From NCBI GenBank assembly GCA_009746045.1, contig RPFO01000089.1, positions 1,103,364 to 1,167,363 on the forward strand: 64,000 nt of DNA, written 5' to 3'. The position numbers were made by a program, and so were the translations under genes. The notes under the pieces were generated by a model that worked only from the letters and a program-made list of their open reading frames with translations, was not told where the DNA came from and did no database searches. Positions 21,058 through 32,074 of this stretch are shown piece after piece; the first letter of the stretch is position 1, and every line of letters starts with the position of its first letter. The stretch comes from Mesostigma viride. Lineage: Eukaryota; Streptophyta; Mesostigmatophyceae; Mesostigmatales; Mesostigmataceae.

Positions 21058-22763
21058 TTAACCCCTAAATGGGCAGAAATACTGCCGATGCATCGGCTGT
21101 AACTTCACAATTTTGCAAACCAGATGCCATCCAACCCACCCATATCCGATGGCTGTCCTTGGGGGCCAAGCATGTCCATGAGTTGCCCTTCGGGTTGGTA
21201 TATCACAACCTTACATATATGCAGGGTAGGCCATGTATAACTGCCGTCAAAGTCAGGGGGGTCAAGACGAGCGTTTTCATTTTTGGTAGAATGTGCATTT
21301 GAATTATGTTGTTAGAGCTAGGCACCTACCACTTCAGGGATGATAAACAATTAGTTGCTGAACAGTTTGAGCCATTGGGGTCATCATTTGGGCGGGTATA
21401 CCAGCAGTTACACCCAGTACAGCCCATAGGGGTACCGTTGGTAAAAAGCAACCAAGGGGGTAGGAGTGGGCATACTACCTACTAATACCTACTAATATGG
21501 CCCCCAACCATGCCACACAATACATTTCCCTTCCACAATGATGGGGAAACATAACTGCATCATCACACTGCCCTTACATGGCACCTATGTGCAGGTGCCA
21601 CCTTGTCCATGCACGTAGGTAACGTGGTACGGATACCCTACGCAAGGCATGCATTCTAGGAGGCAGCCACCAACAAACTAGTGATGTTAAGCCTATTTCA
21701 GCTTGCCCTAGCAAGGATAAACTAGGCCTAAGCTGCTATAGCTTGCCAGGTGATGGCCAGCACACCTGGTGGCACATGCTGACAATGGGAAGCTTCTACT
21801 CACCGGTTACATGCTTGATGATGCCACAGAGACCAGCCAACTGCCTCACACTCATGCAATATGTGTGTGGGAAATGTATAACAAACATATATGGAGGTAT
21901 TCAAACCCATACAGCCTCTAAAACTTATCACCATCACCCTGTGGCAGGTCAACTGACTGAGGGAAGCATCTAAGAAGGGTGTTTTAGAAAGGGGCCAGGC
22001 CAGGGTCAAGAAAGAGCATGAATAATGCAAAAAGAATGTGCTACACAAGCTAGAACGTATATATAAACGTCAAACATCGATAGGAAAACGATGATTAAGC
22101 TTTACCAGGCATGGATGGCGTTACCTTGGCCCAGGCGGTGGCCGCAAAATGGCGCATTTCGGCACACCAAAGTTGTGCAGCATGGTCGCTGGATTCGGCG
22201 ATTTCTGGCCACCCTTGCACGTTTACGACTACTATGTATCATAAAAAGTACAAAGAAACCAATATATCCTTTAAAATACGCCGGAAAGGTATTGCTGTCA
22301 ACGTTTCTATCGTCCGGCCTGATCGCAGTTTTTTCCAGCAAGAACGCTGCCGACACCTATCAAATGGCATTCCCGCGAACCAAAAATTGGCCTGTATCAT
22401 CTTTAGGACGTATAAAATCAATTTCCTGAGTTTGGTCAGAAAATTCGAACGAAAACGTAAATGCCATGCGTGGGCGCAAGCCGCCATGGCCAGGTCGTCG
22501 TTTTCCGGAATGCACGTTGTACGTGAAAAAGTACCCTGACCCCTTGTACTTTGACCGGCCAGAACACCTCTATAACTTTGTCAGAAGTATGCAAACCCTA
22601 GTACCATGCTGTGAGGAAAATTATAAACTTTCGATCTTCTCAGCTAAACGTTTCCTAATTCTCAATAGTTTTCGCGGCATTTGGTCCCCCGAGAAGGGGC
22701 CGACGTGTCGGCTGTAACTCAGTTTTAGGCGGAAAATCGGCAGCCAGACCATTTAGGGGTTAA
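21058..22763. mobile_element. piggyBac-like non-autonomous element, 1.7 kb
   Basis: The target duplication TTAA (21058-21061, 22760-22763) flanks inverted ends CCCCTAAATGG / CCATTTAGGGG (21062-21072, 22749-22759). TTAA plus CCC-starting ends is the piggyBac signature. Just inside, CTGCCGAT and CGGCTGTAAC words recur in inverted order near both ends. No DDD transposase is visible; ORFs are short. A chance pairing of an 11-bp inverted repeat with TTAA is possible but unlikely given the shared subterminal words. Confidence 0.6.
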
Positions 22764-22819
22764 CAGTGCTTGTGTTGTAATGCTGGCAAAATCTGCATTT
22801 TCCCCTTTTTTATCACTGT

Positions 22820-23210
22820 CATTTTTACCACTTTGTGGTATTTTTTTACCACCCTCATTTTTACCACTTTGTGGCGTGTTTTTACCACCCTCACTTTTAC
22901 CACTTTGTGGCGTGTTTTTACCACCCTCGCTTTTACCACTTTGTGGTATTTTTTACCACTTTGACAGTAAAGTGGTAAAACTGAGGTGGTAAAAGGTGGT
23001 AAAACGATTTTACCACCTGCTTTTCTACTAGCGTTTTTCCACCGTTTTACCACTTTTTACCACTTTTTACCACTTTTTACCACTTTTTACCACTTTTACC
23101 ACTTTTTACCACTTTTTACCACTTTTTACCACTTTTTACCACTTTTTACCACTTTTTACCACTTTTTACCACCCACTTTTACCACTTTTACCACTTTTAC
23201 GGTTCCGGAG
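22820..23210 (+). repeat. TTTTTACCAC array
   Basis: Four 35-bp units (TTTTTACCACCCTCATTTTT...ACTTTGTGGCGTG), then about fifteen 10-bp TTTTTACCAC units (23038-23205). The array abuts the broken end of the LINE on its right. Confidence 0.85.
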
Positions 23211-25135
23211 TTCCTAGTGCACGCAGCTTTGGAGGTGCCCATTCGCCGTGGTAGTTGCCGGTATCCGCGGCGGACCCCTTGCCCTTGTAGAGCATGACCC
23301 GGACAGCGGTCTTCCAATACGTCGGCGGGGGGAGGCCATCTCGTAGAATCCGGTTGCAAACACCCCGGAGGAAAGGCTCAAGCTCACTTGACATCTTAAC
23401 CACCTCCGGTGAAATATTGTCCACTCCCATGGCAGCATCATTGCGGAGGGTGGAGATGGCAGCAGCCCATTCCTGGGAAGTCCACTCGTCGTGGGGGCCG
23501 TCCACCAGGGGGCCGGAGAGTGGTGGGACCAGGTAGTCCGTCTCACTTGTGGGCGCCTGCGGGGGCTCAATGGGGCCGCCTCGGCTGGCCGCAGGGCGTG
23601 TAGCTGCAGCGGGGTCAAGCGGGGGGGGCGGGCCAGGGGCCCCCGATAGTTTGGCCTGGGAGCTGAACCAAATCTCAAGGCGTTCACTGGGGGTGCCTGG
23701 GATGTCAGCCCGTCGCGTTTCCCGCCGTCCGGTGAGACGGTCGAGAGAGCGCCAGGCCGCCTTGTGCTGGTTGGCGGCCATGTGGCGATTGATTTCGGCG
23801 GCAAGTGTCTCCACCTCCTCCGCATGTGCGGCAGTATATGCTTGAGTAAGCCATTCCTGGTACGGGTACAGGTCCTCCCCGCGGCGGCGGGCCTGCGCTA
23901 GCGCCAGCAGGGCGGCAACCACCCGGGCGTCGCGCAGGTAGAGCGGGGCTGGTCGGGCGCGGGGTTGCTCGGGGAGAAGCTCAAGAGCCAAGCTTCACTG
24001 ATCGCATGAACAGTTTGTAGGGTGGCGTGAGATCTACACCGCGACTGCATCCAGGTACATCAAAGGTTGCGCGTCCACGAAGGCAGACCTGATTGCATCG
24101 CGGCGTATGTCATCCTCTGACCACTTCTCCCTGCGCCCACGGACGGGGCGTAAGCAGGTCCAGTCAGGGCGGGGCCGGGGGCGGCGGCGCGCAGGGGCCT
24201 GAAGACGTAGGCGCAAGGTTGCGGTGACCATGCGGTGATCCGATGCGACACTGGGGGTGGTCAGCGTACGGGCATCGATGACGGAAGAGCGCCAGCACTT
24301 GCGCACAAGTATGTAGTCCAAGAATTATAAATCGCCGCCGAGGGAGCATCGAGCCAGCCGCCCTGCGCATGCATGATGGGGCCCACAAAGGTCACTAGCT
24401 AGTGCATCAGGCGGTTTAGCAAACAGCGTATTGGCAGCAGTCAAGTCCCCCTCAGTGAGTAGTTGCTCAAGTAGGGGGGTGACATTGGCTTTGCTTTCGG
24501 TTAGGCGCGGCGCATATGTATGCAGCCCCCGCGGCCCACGGGCAGGGTCGCGTTGGCATCCACCAAGATGGCAACGATGTATTGACGTGGGATCTGTTTC
24601 TCTTTGTCGAGCAACTGTTTGAAGAACGCTGCGCGGTCCTCGGCCGGGTGCCCAGCATGTGGGGCATATCCGACAATTACCGAGAGCATAATGGGGGCCC
24701 GTCCTTCAAGGGAGCGGAAAGTGCACTGAAGGATCCGATTAGAGCAAAGTTTGTGGTCGACGAGCTGGGCGGCAGCGGTGGGGGAGCACAGCAGGCCCAC
24801 TCCTCCCTGACCCGGTGCATGCGCCGGGCCGCACAGCAGTTGCCATTGTAGTGCGAGGGTGACACGCTGAACGGGGCCCTCAAAGGAGCGTCGGTGCTCT
24901 TGGACCCCAAGCACATCAATGCCATATAGGCTGCAGTAGTGGACAAGCTCGTTGGCCCGCGGGGGGGCATCTCCCCCGGGCAGGGTGCGGACATTGTAGG
25001 TAGCGATGCGTAGCGAGTGGTGCCGGCGTTGGCCCAGCAGGGGGCGCCGGGGGCTGACCCGCGGTGTCGGCAGGGGGTTGTGGGGAGGCTGGCGGGGACG
25101 TGTGTGCGGCGTGAGATAACATAGTACTTTTCAAC
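23211..25135 (-). pseudogene. LINE fragment: APE endonuclease and start of RT
   Basis: Read on the minus strand. Endonuclease: LRIATYNVRTLPGG (about 25010-24970) through GIDVLGVQEHRRSF and VGYAPHAGHP to LVDANATLPVG (24501), then, after a frame change, MDYILVRKCWRSSVID and the catalytic-type SDHRMV (24321-24034). RT N-terminal region: ISTLRNDAAMGVDNISPEVV and KTAVRVMLYKGKGSAADTGN (23991-23197), the usual lead into the RT core. The core with its YxDD box is missing because the sequence breaks into the TTTTTACCAC array. TYNVRTL and the spacing suit an RTE-like LINE. Encodes target-primed reverse transcription in intact copies. Confidence 0.75.
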
Positions 25136-26732
25136 GCGCATAGGGCACCCTCCAGGCGAGCGGCGCGACTTGCTCGCCTGGTCTTGGGGTCAAAGAATGC
25201 AGCATACCGTTGGGAGCGCCGGGTTGCGAAAGCCGGCCAGCAGGCGCTCCTTGTTGCGAAGTTGGCGATGAAGGTCGCGGCTTTGACTCCGTTGCGTCGT
25301 CCGTGAGATTGGACTATCCAAGACACGCTCGGCCATCGGACGACGGGTGCCCTCAGCAACCCGCTTAAAGGCGGAGGAGCAGAGGAAAATCCACGTGTGA
25401 GCCTCAGTCCTGCGCGTTTGTAACGGGATTTTGTCAATGGAAAGTTTGGTCAAACAGCCCAAAAGTTTGCGACGGTTACATCTGGAGCTCGCGAACACAG
25501 GAAATCGCAGAGGTTGGCTCCTGCCGCAATCTGGGCATACGGACCTCTGCCAAATGGCTCATCTGGATGTAACGCACGAAAACCGTGATATTGGGGACAA
25601 CGCCTCCACCATCCGACGGCCCCAATCCCTCGCGTCGCGTCTATGTGGTTCCGTAGTTTGCTTGTTTTGTATTGGTTGTTTATGTGTAGTATTTTGTAGT
25701 ATTTTGGACGGACGACCCGAGCCTCTAACTTAGCGGGTTTATCACGGCCGTTGGATCCATCATCGGACGCTCCAGATTGTCGGAGGCTAACGATTTAACT
25801 TTTTGCATTTCGCCTTCGTATATGGACGCCGTGCTTTGAAATTTTCGTGATTGGTCGCAATGAAATTTCGCGCAGCTCATTCGTCAAGACTCAAGCGGAC
25901 TGTAATTAGTCGCGCCGCTGAGTGGCTGGAGCCGAAAGCCGTTCGAAAGAGCGTTAGCTAAATTTGTGCCAAGGCTGCGTTTTACAAATTGTATTATATA
26001 TGTTGACAAGATCGGGGGCTCCGCCCCCGAACCCCCGCTACTTGGCAGATTCTGTGCCTCAACGGCTTTTTGTGCCTCAACGGCGAGTACCAGCACAGCC
26101 GTACACTCCCGCTTACACAGCCCGCCCACTAGCAAGACAGCCGAACCTGTACGGCCGGCCACAGCCTGTGATTCCATGGATTACGCCACGATTCCATGCA
26201 AACTCATGGTGCCGGACGGTTTGCTGGCCTATTTTGGGAAGCCGGTGGCTGAACCGAACCGCAACTAAACCTGGTCTGTCAGTAGGTCTGGTCCGTCCGT
26301 CAGCTTTCTCGCTTTTTGCCAGCAACCGCCAAATACCCCTTGAATCGGTCCTCTCCTCGCCGTTTTCCTTGCCAATTTCCCTCGTCCGTTCCAAACGCCT
26401 AGGCCAATTTCAAGCTCCACTCGGAACGCAAGGCTTTGGCGCTTAGCTACTTGGAAAATAAGACCGTTATGCGGAGGTTACGGCAGTTTCAACAAGAAAC
26501 GCTTTTACTGATTGACGGTTGGCAGGTATTTGTTTGAGTTCCGTGTTGAGAAAAGTTTCGGCGCCAGACGCTACGCGGTGACAGGCCGCTAGAAAGCCTA
26601 CGGCCGCGATCTGCGTAAAGATTTTGCGTAAACAAATTTGGCGTTCGGATTTTCGCGCTACTCGGGTACGGACAACGTTTGCCGGAAGAGTTTGCGGAAC
26701 AAATGGCGCAGCCAAAAAGTAGTATAAAGGGC
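25136..26732. other. Possible LINE 5' region, then no gene
   Basis: 25190-25430 on - (KRVAEGTRRPMAERVLD, RQLRNKERLLAG) may be the LINE's ORF1 end or its 5' flank. The rest shows only short ORFs. A GC-rich hairpin, GGGGGCTCCGCCCCC, lies at 26012-26026. Confidence 0.3.
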
Positions 26733-27430
26733 AACAAGTTGGGGGCCCCTTCGGGGCCCAGACTTTTTGGCGCCTGAGCGGGCGATTGGCGTGTACACCC
26801 GCGGGGTGCGTCCTCGGGAACGCCGGCGCCACGCGGGGTGCGCAGTGCGAAGGGGCAGTGGCCGAGGGCGCCGAGGCGGGGGGGCCAGCGGGAGCCCAAA
26901 AATTTCGGTTTCGTACGGCCGTTTTTTAAGCGGAGCCCCCTGCTGTCCACAGTTTCGAGCCGTTTTTTTTCCATGCTCCCCGTCTGAACACGTTCAGGTC
27001 AGTCATCTCGCAAAAATCGGCACAGAAATTGCGTGGGAAGTAGGCCGAACCGAAAATTGAACAAAAAACCCGTTCAGAAATGTGTTCGAACTAAATTTTC
27101 GTTCAGTCTGAACACTTGAAATTTTCGTTCAGTCTGAACACTTGAAATGTTTGCTTCGGCAAGAAACTCTTTCCCCTGCCGTATATGCCCCACGGCATTT
27201 CTCGCGCATTTTGCTGAATTCGGATTCCGTTCAGAACTCCTGAGACTCGATCTTAGGAGGGTGTGACGGCGTTCAGGCCGGCGGTTACGGGCCGTAACTC
27301 GCGGCTCCGCAGGATTTCAGGAATAGTAGCCGTTCGTGGGGGTGCGATCAGGCCGTACGGTACGGCGCCCGCGGCGATGTCAGGATGTTCGGGGTTCTCC
27401 TTTGCGCAACACGATCGTAGTTAAGTAGTT
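26733..27430 (+). repeat. 0.7-kb tandem repeat, copy 1
   Basis: Begins ACAAGTTGGGGGCCCCTTCG (a GGGGCCCC-TTC-GGGGCCC hairpin) and ends GTAGTTAAGTAGTTG. It contains several dyads built of CTGAAC and GTTCAG (for example CTGAACACGTTCAG near 26986 and GTTCAGTCTGAAC near 27105 and 27132). Confidence 0.85.
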
Positions 27431-28141
27431 GACAAGTTGGGGGCCCCTTCGGGGCCCAGACTTTTTGGCGCCTGAGCGGGCGATTGGCGCGTACACCCGC
27501 GGGGTGCGTCCTCGGGAACGCCGGCGCCACGCGGGGCGCGCAGTGCGAAGGGGCAGTGGCCGAGGGCGCCGAGGCGGGGGGGCCAGCGGGAGCCCGAAAA
27601 TTTCGGTTTCGTACGGCCGTTTTTTAAGCGGAGCCCCCTGCTTTCCACAGTTTCGAGCCGTTTTTTTTCCATGCTCCCCGTCTGAACACGTTCAGGTCAG
27701 TCATCTCGCAAAAATTGGCACTGAAATTGCGTGGGAAGTAGGCCGAACCGAATATTCAACCAAAAACGCGTTCAGAAATGTGTTCGAACTCAATATTCGT
27801 TCAGTCTGAACACTTGAAATTTGCCGTTCAGTCTGAACCCTTAGTATTTGTAGTAGGATGTTTGCTTCGGCAACAAACTCTTTGCCCTGCCGTATATGCC
27901 CCCCGGCATTTCTCGCGCATTTTGCTGAATTCGGCTTCCGTTCAGAACTGCTGACAGTCGATCTTAGGAGGGTGTGACGGCGTTCAGGCCGGCGGTTACG
28001 GGCCGTAACTCGCGGCTCCGCAGGATTTCAGGATTTGCCCTCGGGCGTGGGGTTGCGATCAGGCCGTACGGTACGGCGCCCGCGGCGATGTCAGGATGTT
28101 CGGGGTTCTCCCTTGCGCAACACGATCGTAGTTAAGTAGTT
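27431..28141 (+). repeat. 0.7-kb tandem repeat, copy 2
   Basis: Head-to-tail copy of 26733-27430 with scattered substitutions and a small insertion near 27840. Same hairpin and dyads. The ~126-codon ORFs in both copies match each other but show no domain. Confidence 0.85.
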
Positions 28142-28358
28142 GATTACGTTGAGTAATCACTCATCACGCTCCGAATTCAGGATTCAGCTCCAACCGTGAG
28201 CTTACAGTATTAGTTACATACCATACTAAACGCCTTCCAGTTGCATGCTCAAGGAAGCTGCAACTTGGTCAGCTGCATCATTTTTTTTTTTTGCTTGCTG
28301 TGTTTGTATCGCTGGACAATCATCAGCATCGCTCACGTGGAGACGTGAGATTGCAAAA
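28142..28358 (+). promoter_or_regulatory. Probable promoter/5' UTR of the membrane-protein gene
   Basis: 217 bp between the tandem repeat and the ATG, with a T12 run near 28280. No clear TATA box. Confidence 0.3.
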
Positions 28359-31181
28359 ATGGCGGCAAACCCTCGGAAGTTATTTCTACTGAGCTCCATT
28401 TTGGGCATTGGTAGCGGTTTCTTGCTCATCCTTCAACCAGAAGTAAGTTAAATCTTCTCCGCGTATTCCTTTCGAACCACGTCGAGTTCGGAAAGGAAGC
28501 TTTGTGCGGAAAGTAGGGGTTTATACAATCACACCTGAAACGAGTAAACACACTTTAGTGAACATAGTGGCATGCCACTGCCCTGCGAACTAACTGCTCA
28601 TGCAAATACTCAAACACCAACACCCACGTAACGTGTCTTTCCGCTCCTGTGCCCGCAGGCTCTCCTCGATTCTCTCGTCCAAGGCTCCATCAATGCACAT
28701 TCTCTTGGGGCCCTCTCCCTGGCTAGGGACGTCGTGCGCAAAGTGGGAGTGCTGCTTATCGGCGAGGGGTAAGCGATACACAAGCGGAAAGCTTGCACGC
28801 GATGGTCACGTGGCCTGCCTGGCATGCATGGTGGGGCGAAAGGGGAATAGGGGCCGAATGGAGGGAGATTGATAGGAGCTCTGCGTGGGCACGCTTGGGA
28901 GGGTACATTATTTCGACATCTCAGGCACAAAGTTCACTTACCACCAGCAAGTCATGGCCGCATGTCTGGGTCAATGTTCGTAGTTTGCCCATGTCGTTCA
29001 TCTATCGAGAAGGTTTGAGCTGGACAACACAGTATCATGCAGATATTAATATTATGCATTAAATTATGTTCTTGTATAGTCATCATTATATCAAACATGT
29101 TCTTCATCTCTTTGCCCAGGTCTTTCTTTCATTGAGAAGGTCTGATTTGCACACCTGTTGAATGCTTGGCCCGCCCCCCTAGACTATAGTAGGTAGATAG
29201 ATAGGCAGATTGACCAATAGGATAGGTACACTTCAGAATCCTATACCCGACTTTAAGAACACGACCTAGCCCTTATCTTTGACAAAAGAGCCAGGACTAT
29301 GGCTAATTATCTTAGGCTGGTATTATCCTAGCCTTGGGTTGGATTGGCGCCGCTCCGGTCGCGGTGGCGCACAGGCTTACTACAAACCAACTAACCTCAA
29401 CTGAGGCTACCAGCCCCGAAATCTAAGATAATTGCTCCGGGAAAGGAGCCCACTTAGGTTAATGGTGGAAGACTAAAAAAAAGACCCTCTTATCATACTT
29501 GGGAATCCTAAAGTCTTAAAGGGTAGTCTGCTTCCATCACCGTTATGCAGGTTAATGCTCTGTGGCTCCCCAACAGGACCGCATCATCTATCATTGTATC
29601 ACTATTGTTGCCACTGTGTCACTATTATGCCACACATTGTCTCCATGTCACTCCCACACCATGCCCCCATGCACAGTTTGCGTAGGCGTTTCCCATTTCG
29701 TCCCCCTTCGCACGCTTTCCCTATGCTGCTTACTCGCGCCTTCCTATGCTGTTTACTTGCTCCTTTGCTATGCTGTTTACTTGCTCCTTCCCAATGCTGT
29801 TTACTTGCTCCTTTGCTGTGCTGTTTACTCGCGCCTTTGCTGTGCTGTTTACTCACGCCTTCCCTGTTCTGTTTACTCGCTCCTTTGCTGTGCTGTGTAC
29901 TCGCTCCTTCCCTGTGCTGTTTACTTGCACCTTTGCTGTGCTGTTTACTTGCTCCTTTGCTGTGCTGTTTACTTGCGCCTTCCCTGTTCTGTTTACTCCC
30001 TCCTTTGCTGTGCTGTTTACTCACGCCTTCCCTGTTCTGTTTACTCGCGCCTTTGCTGTGCTGTTTACTCACGCCTTCCCTGTTCTGTTTTCTCGCGCCT
30101 TCCTATGCTGTTTACTCACTCCTTTGCTGTGCTGTTTACTCGCGCCTTTGCTGTGCTGTTTACTCGCGCCTTTGCTGCGCTGTTTACTCACGCCTTCCCT
30201 GTTCTGTTTTCTCGCGCCTTCCTATGCTGTTTACTCACTCCTTTGCTGTGCTGTTTACTTGCTCCTTTGCTATGCTGTTTACTGACGCCTTCCCTGTTCT
30301 GTTTTCTCGCTCCTTTGCTGTGCTGTTTACTCGCTCCTTCCCTGTGCTGTTTACTTGCACCTTTGCTGTGCTGTTTACTCACGCCTTCCCTATGCTGTTC
30401 ACTCGCTCCTTCCCTGTGCTGTTTACTTGCTCCTTCTCTGTTCTGTTTACTCGCTCCTTTGCTGTGCTGTTTTCTCGCGCCTTTGCTGAGCTGTTACTCA
30501 CGCCTTCCCTGTTCTGTTTACTCGCTCCTTCCCTGTGCTGTTTACTTGCACCTTTCCTATGCTGCTTTCTTACCGTCTTGCCACATATGGTTTGCACACC
30601 TTCCCACCTACACTGTCAACATGTCACTGTCCACATGTCACTGTCTCGTTGGCATCCTCCTTGATATGCGCGGTGATGTGCTGTCTCCCTCTCTCCGTTA
30701 CATCCCCCCTCCACACACTCTCCCCACACGATGCCTTTATACACTTCTATAACTTTGTTGTTGGTTGAATTGTGAAAATGATGTTGCTCCAGATGCTGTT
30801 CCATACATTCTGGCATCCCAACACCCGCCCGCGCTCTGTCGTGTGTTGTCCCCGTTTCCCAAATCAGTAAGGGCTCCCTTTTCCTAGAAGTTGCCATGCG
30901 GATCGGTAGCTGCGCTCACACGCACGCTTAAAATGTCTTTTCCGCCATGAGCGTTACAGGTCCCTGCAACATGACCATGCCTTCCGTTACCTCCCACCCC
31001 CCTTTTATAAACATTATACACTCTTCCCTAAACACCTCTCTTTGTGGTGGCCCCAGCTTGCTGGCATGGGCCGCGCGCAGCTTTGACGTGGAGGCGATGG
31101 CGGCGGTGTCCAACATTTTCTGCTTGCGAGCGACACTGACGGGCGCCGTGGCCCTCTACAACCAGGTGGGCGCAGCAGGAC

Positions 31182-31243
<62 letters not shown>

Positions 31244-32074
31244 TGTGTGTGTGTGCGCGCGTGTGCTAGTGTGTGTCTCCGTGTATGTGTGGGTTCAACC
31301 AGGTGGTCAGGACAGGACTGTGTATGTGTGTGTGCGCATGTGCCAAACTAGATTACATTTATTTAATGGTCCAAATGTCGCTGCTCCCGTGTGTGGGCTT
31401 GGCTGCGTGCAGTGGCAATACCACTACATTGAACTTCTGCAAGTACAAGCCATTTTTAACAATCAAGTTAGCAGATCCATTGTGTAGTCGTCCTGCGTGT
31501 GATTAACGCGTGCAACAATAATGAGGCAATCAGCGCAGGCCTTAATATAGGAAGATTTGGACCATGGATGCTTGAGCCTGCCGTTGTCTTATCCTCGTGC
31601 AAGGTGTTGCCTACTCACACGGACATTATGGTTTGGCACGAAAGCACAACGTGGTATCAATGGCACCCTTTGCTCATGTTGACAAGGTCAACACTTGTTT
31701 TTTCTGTGCTTCGTGACAATTAACGGGTTGTTGTGCTCCCCTGTCTGATAATTGTGGGGTATGCTCCACCTTGGCTGAAGACTGCGTCTGTCCCCTTGTC
31801 TGATTATCATGAACTGCCATCTTGTCTCATGGCTGTGGCTTGCGCATTTGGCTACGTCTGTGGCTTGCAGGTGTACACAGACAATTGGGGCACCAGCAAC
31901 TACACCGACGTGATCATGTCCTTTGCGTTTGCCATCATGTACTCCTATTTTGGGCGCCAGCTGTCCACCCAGAGCAAGATATCGGGCATGAAGGCACGGA
32001 TTGCCGCGTTAGAGGCCCAGTTGGAGGCTGCAGGCGGTGGGCCAGCACAGTCTGGCAAGAAGAAAAACATTTGA
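28359..32074 (+). CDS. Predicted small ER membrane protein, four exons
   Basis: Inferred join: 28359-28442, 28659-28768, 31081-31165, 31871-32074, giving about 160 residues. Every junction is GT-AG (GAA|GTAAGT, CGCAG|GCT, GGG|GTAAGC, GCGCAG|C, CAG|GTGGGC, TTGCAG|GTG) and phases agree. Exon 1 begins MAANPRKLF and holds a hydrophobic helix (LLSSILGIGSGFLLIL, residues about 10-25). Exon 2 reads ALLDSLVQGSINAHSLGALS. Exon 3 is moderately hydrophobic (VSNIFCLRATLTGAVAL). Exon 4 has a second clear helix (VIMSFAFAIMYSYF, about 106-119), a short coiled coil (ISGMKARIAALEAQLEAA), and ends GKKKNI, a KKXX-type ER-retrieval tail. I do not recognise the family. Introns carry a 24-bp minisatellite and a (GT)n tract. 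A TGTAA word lies just after the stop. Confidence 0.7.
29700..30560 (+). repeat. 24-bp minisatellite inside intron 2
   Basis: About 35 units of the type GCTGTTTACTCGCGCCTTTG + CTGT, with CTCC/CTTCC variants. Because 24 is a multiple of 3, all frames stay open for 150-400 codons on both strands (for example AVYSRLCC on +, SKQHSKGA on -). The array sits between two well-supported splice sites, so these ORFs are unlikely to be genes. Confidence 0.85.
31180..31262 (+). repeat. (GT)n microsatellite in intron 3
   Basis: About 40 GT units starting just after the exon 3 donor, close enough to influence splice-site use. Confidence 0.9.

Noticed and set aside
26733-28141. Paired LTRs
   Set aside because: The two copies are directly adjacent with no internal region, so they are a tandem duplication.
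29555-30752. ORFs of 369-396 codons on + and 156 on -
   Set aside because: Made by the 24-bp minisatellite, inside a well-supported intron.
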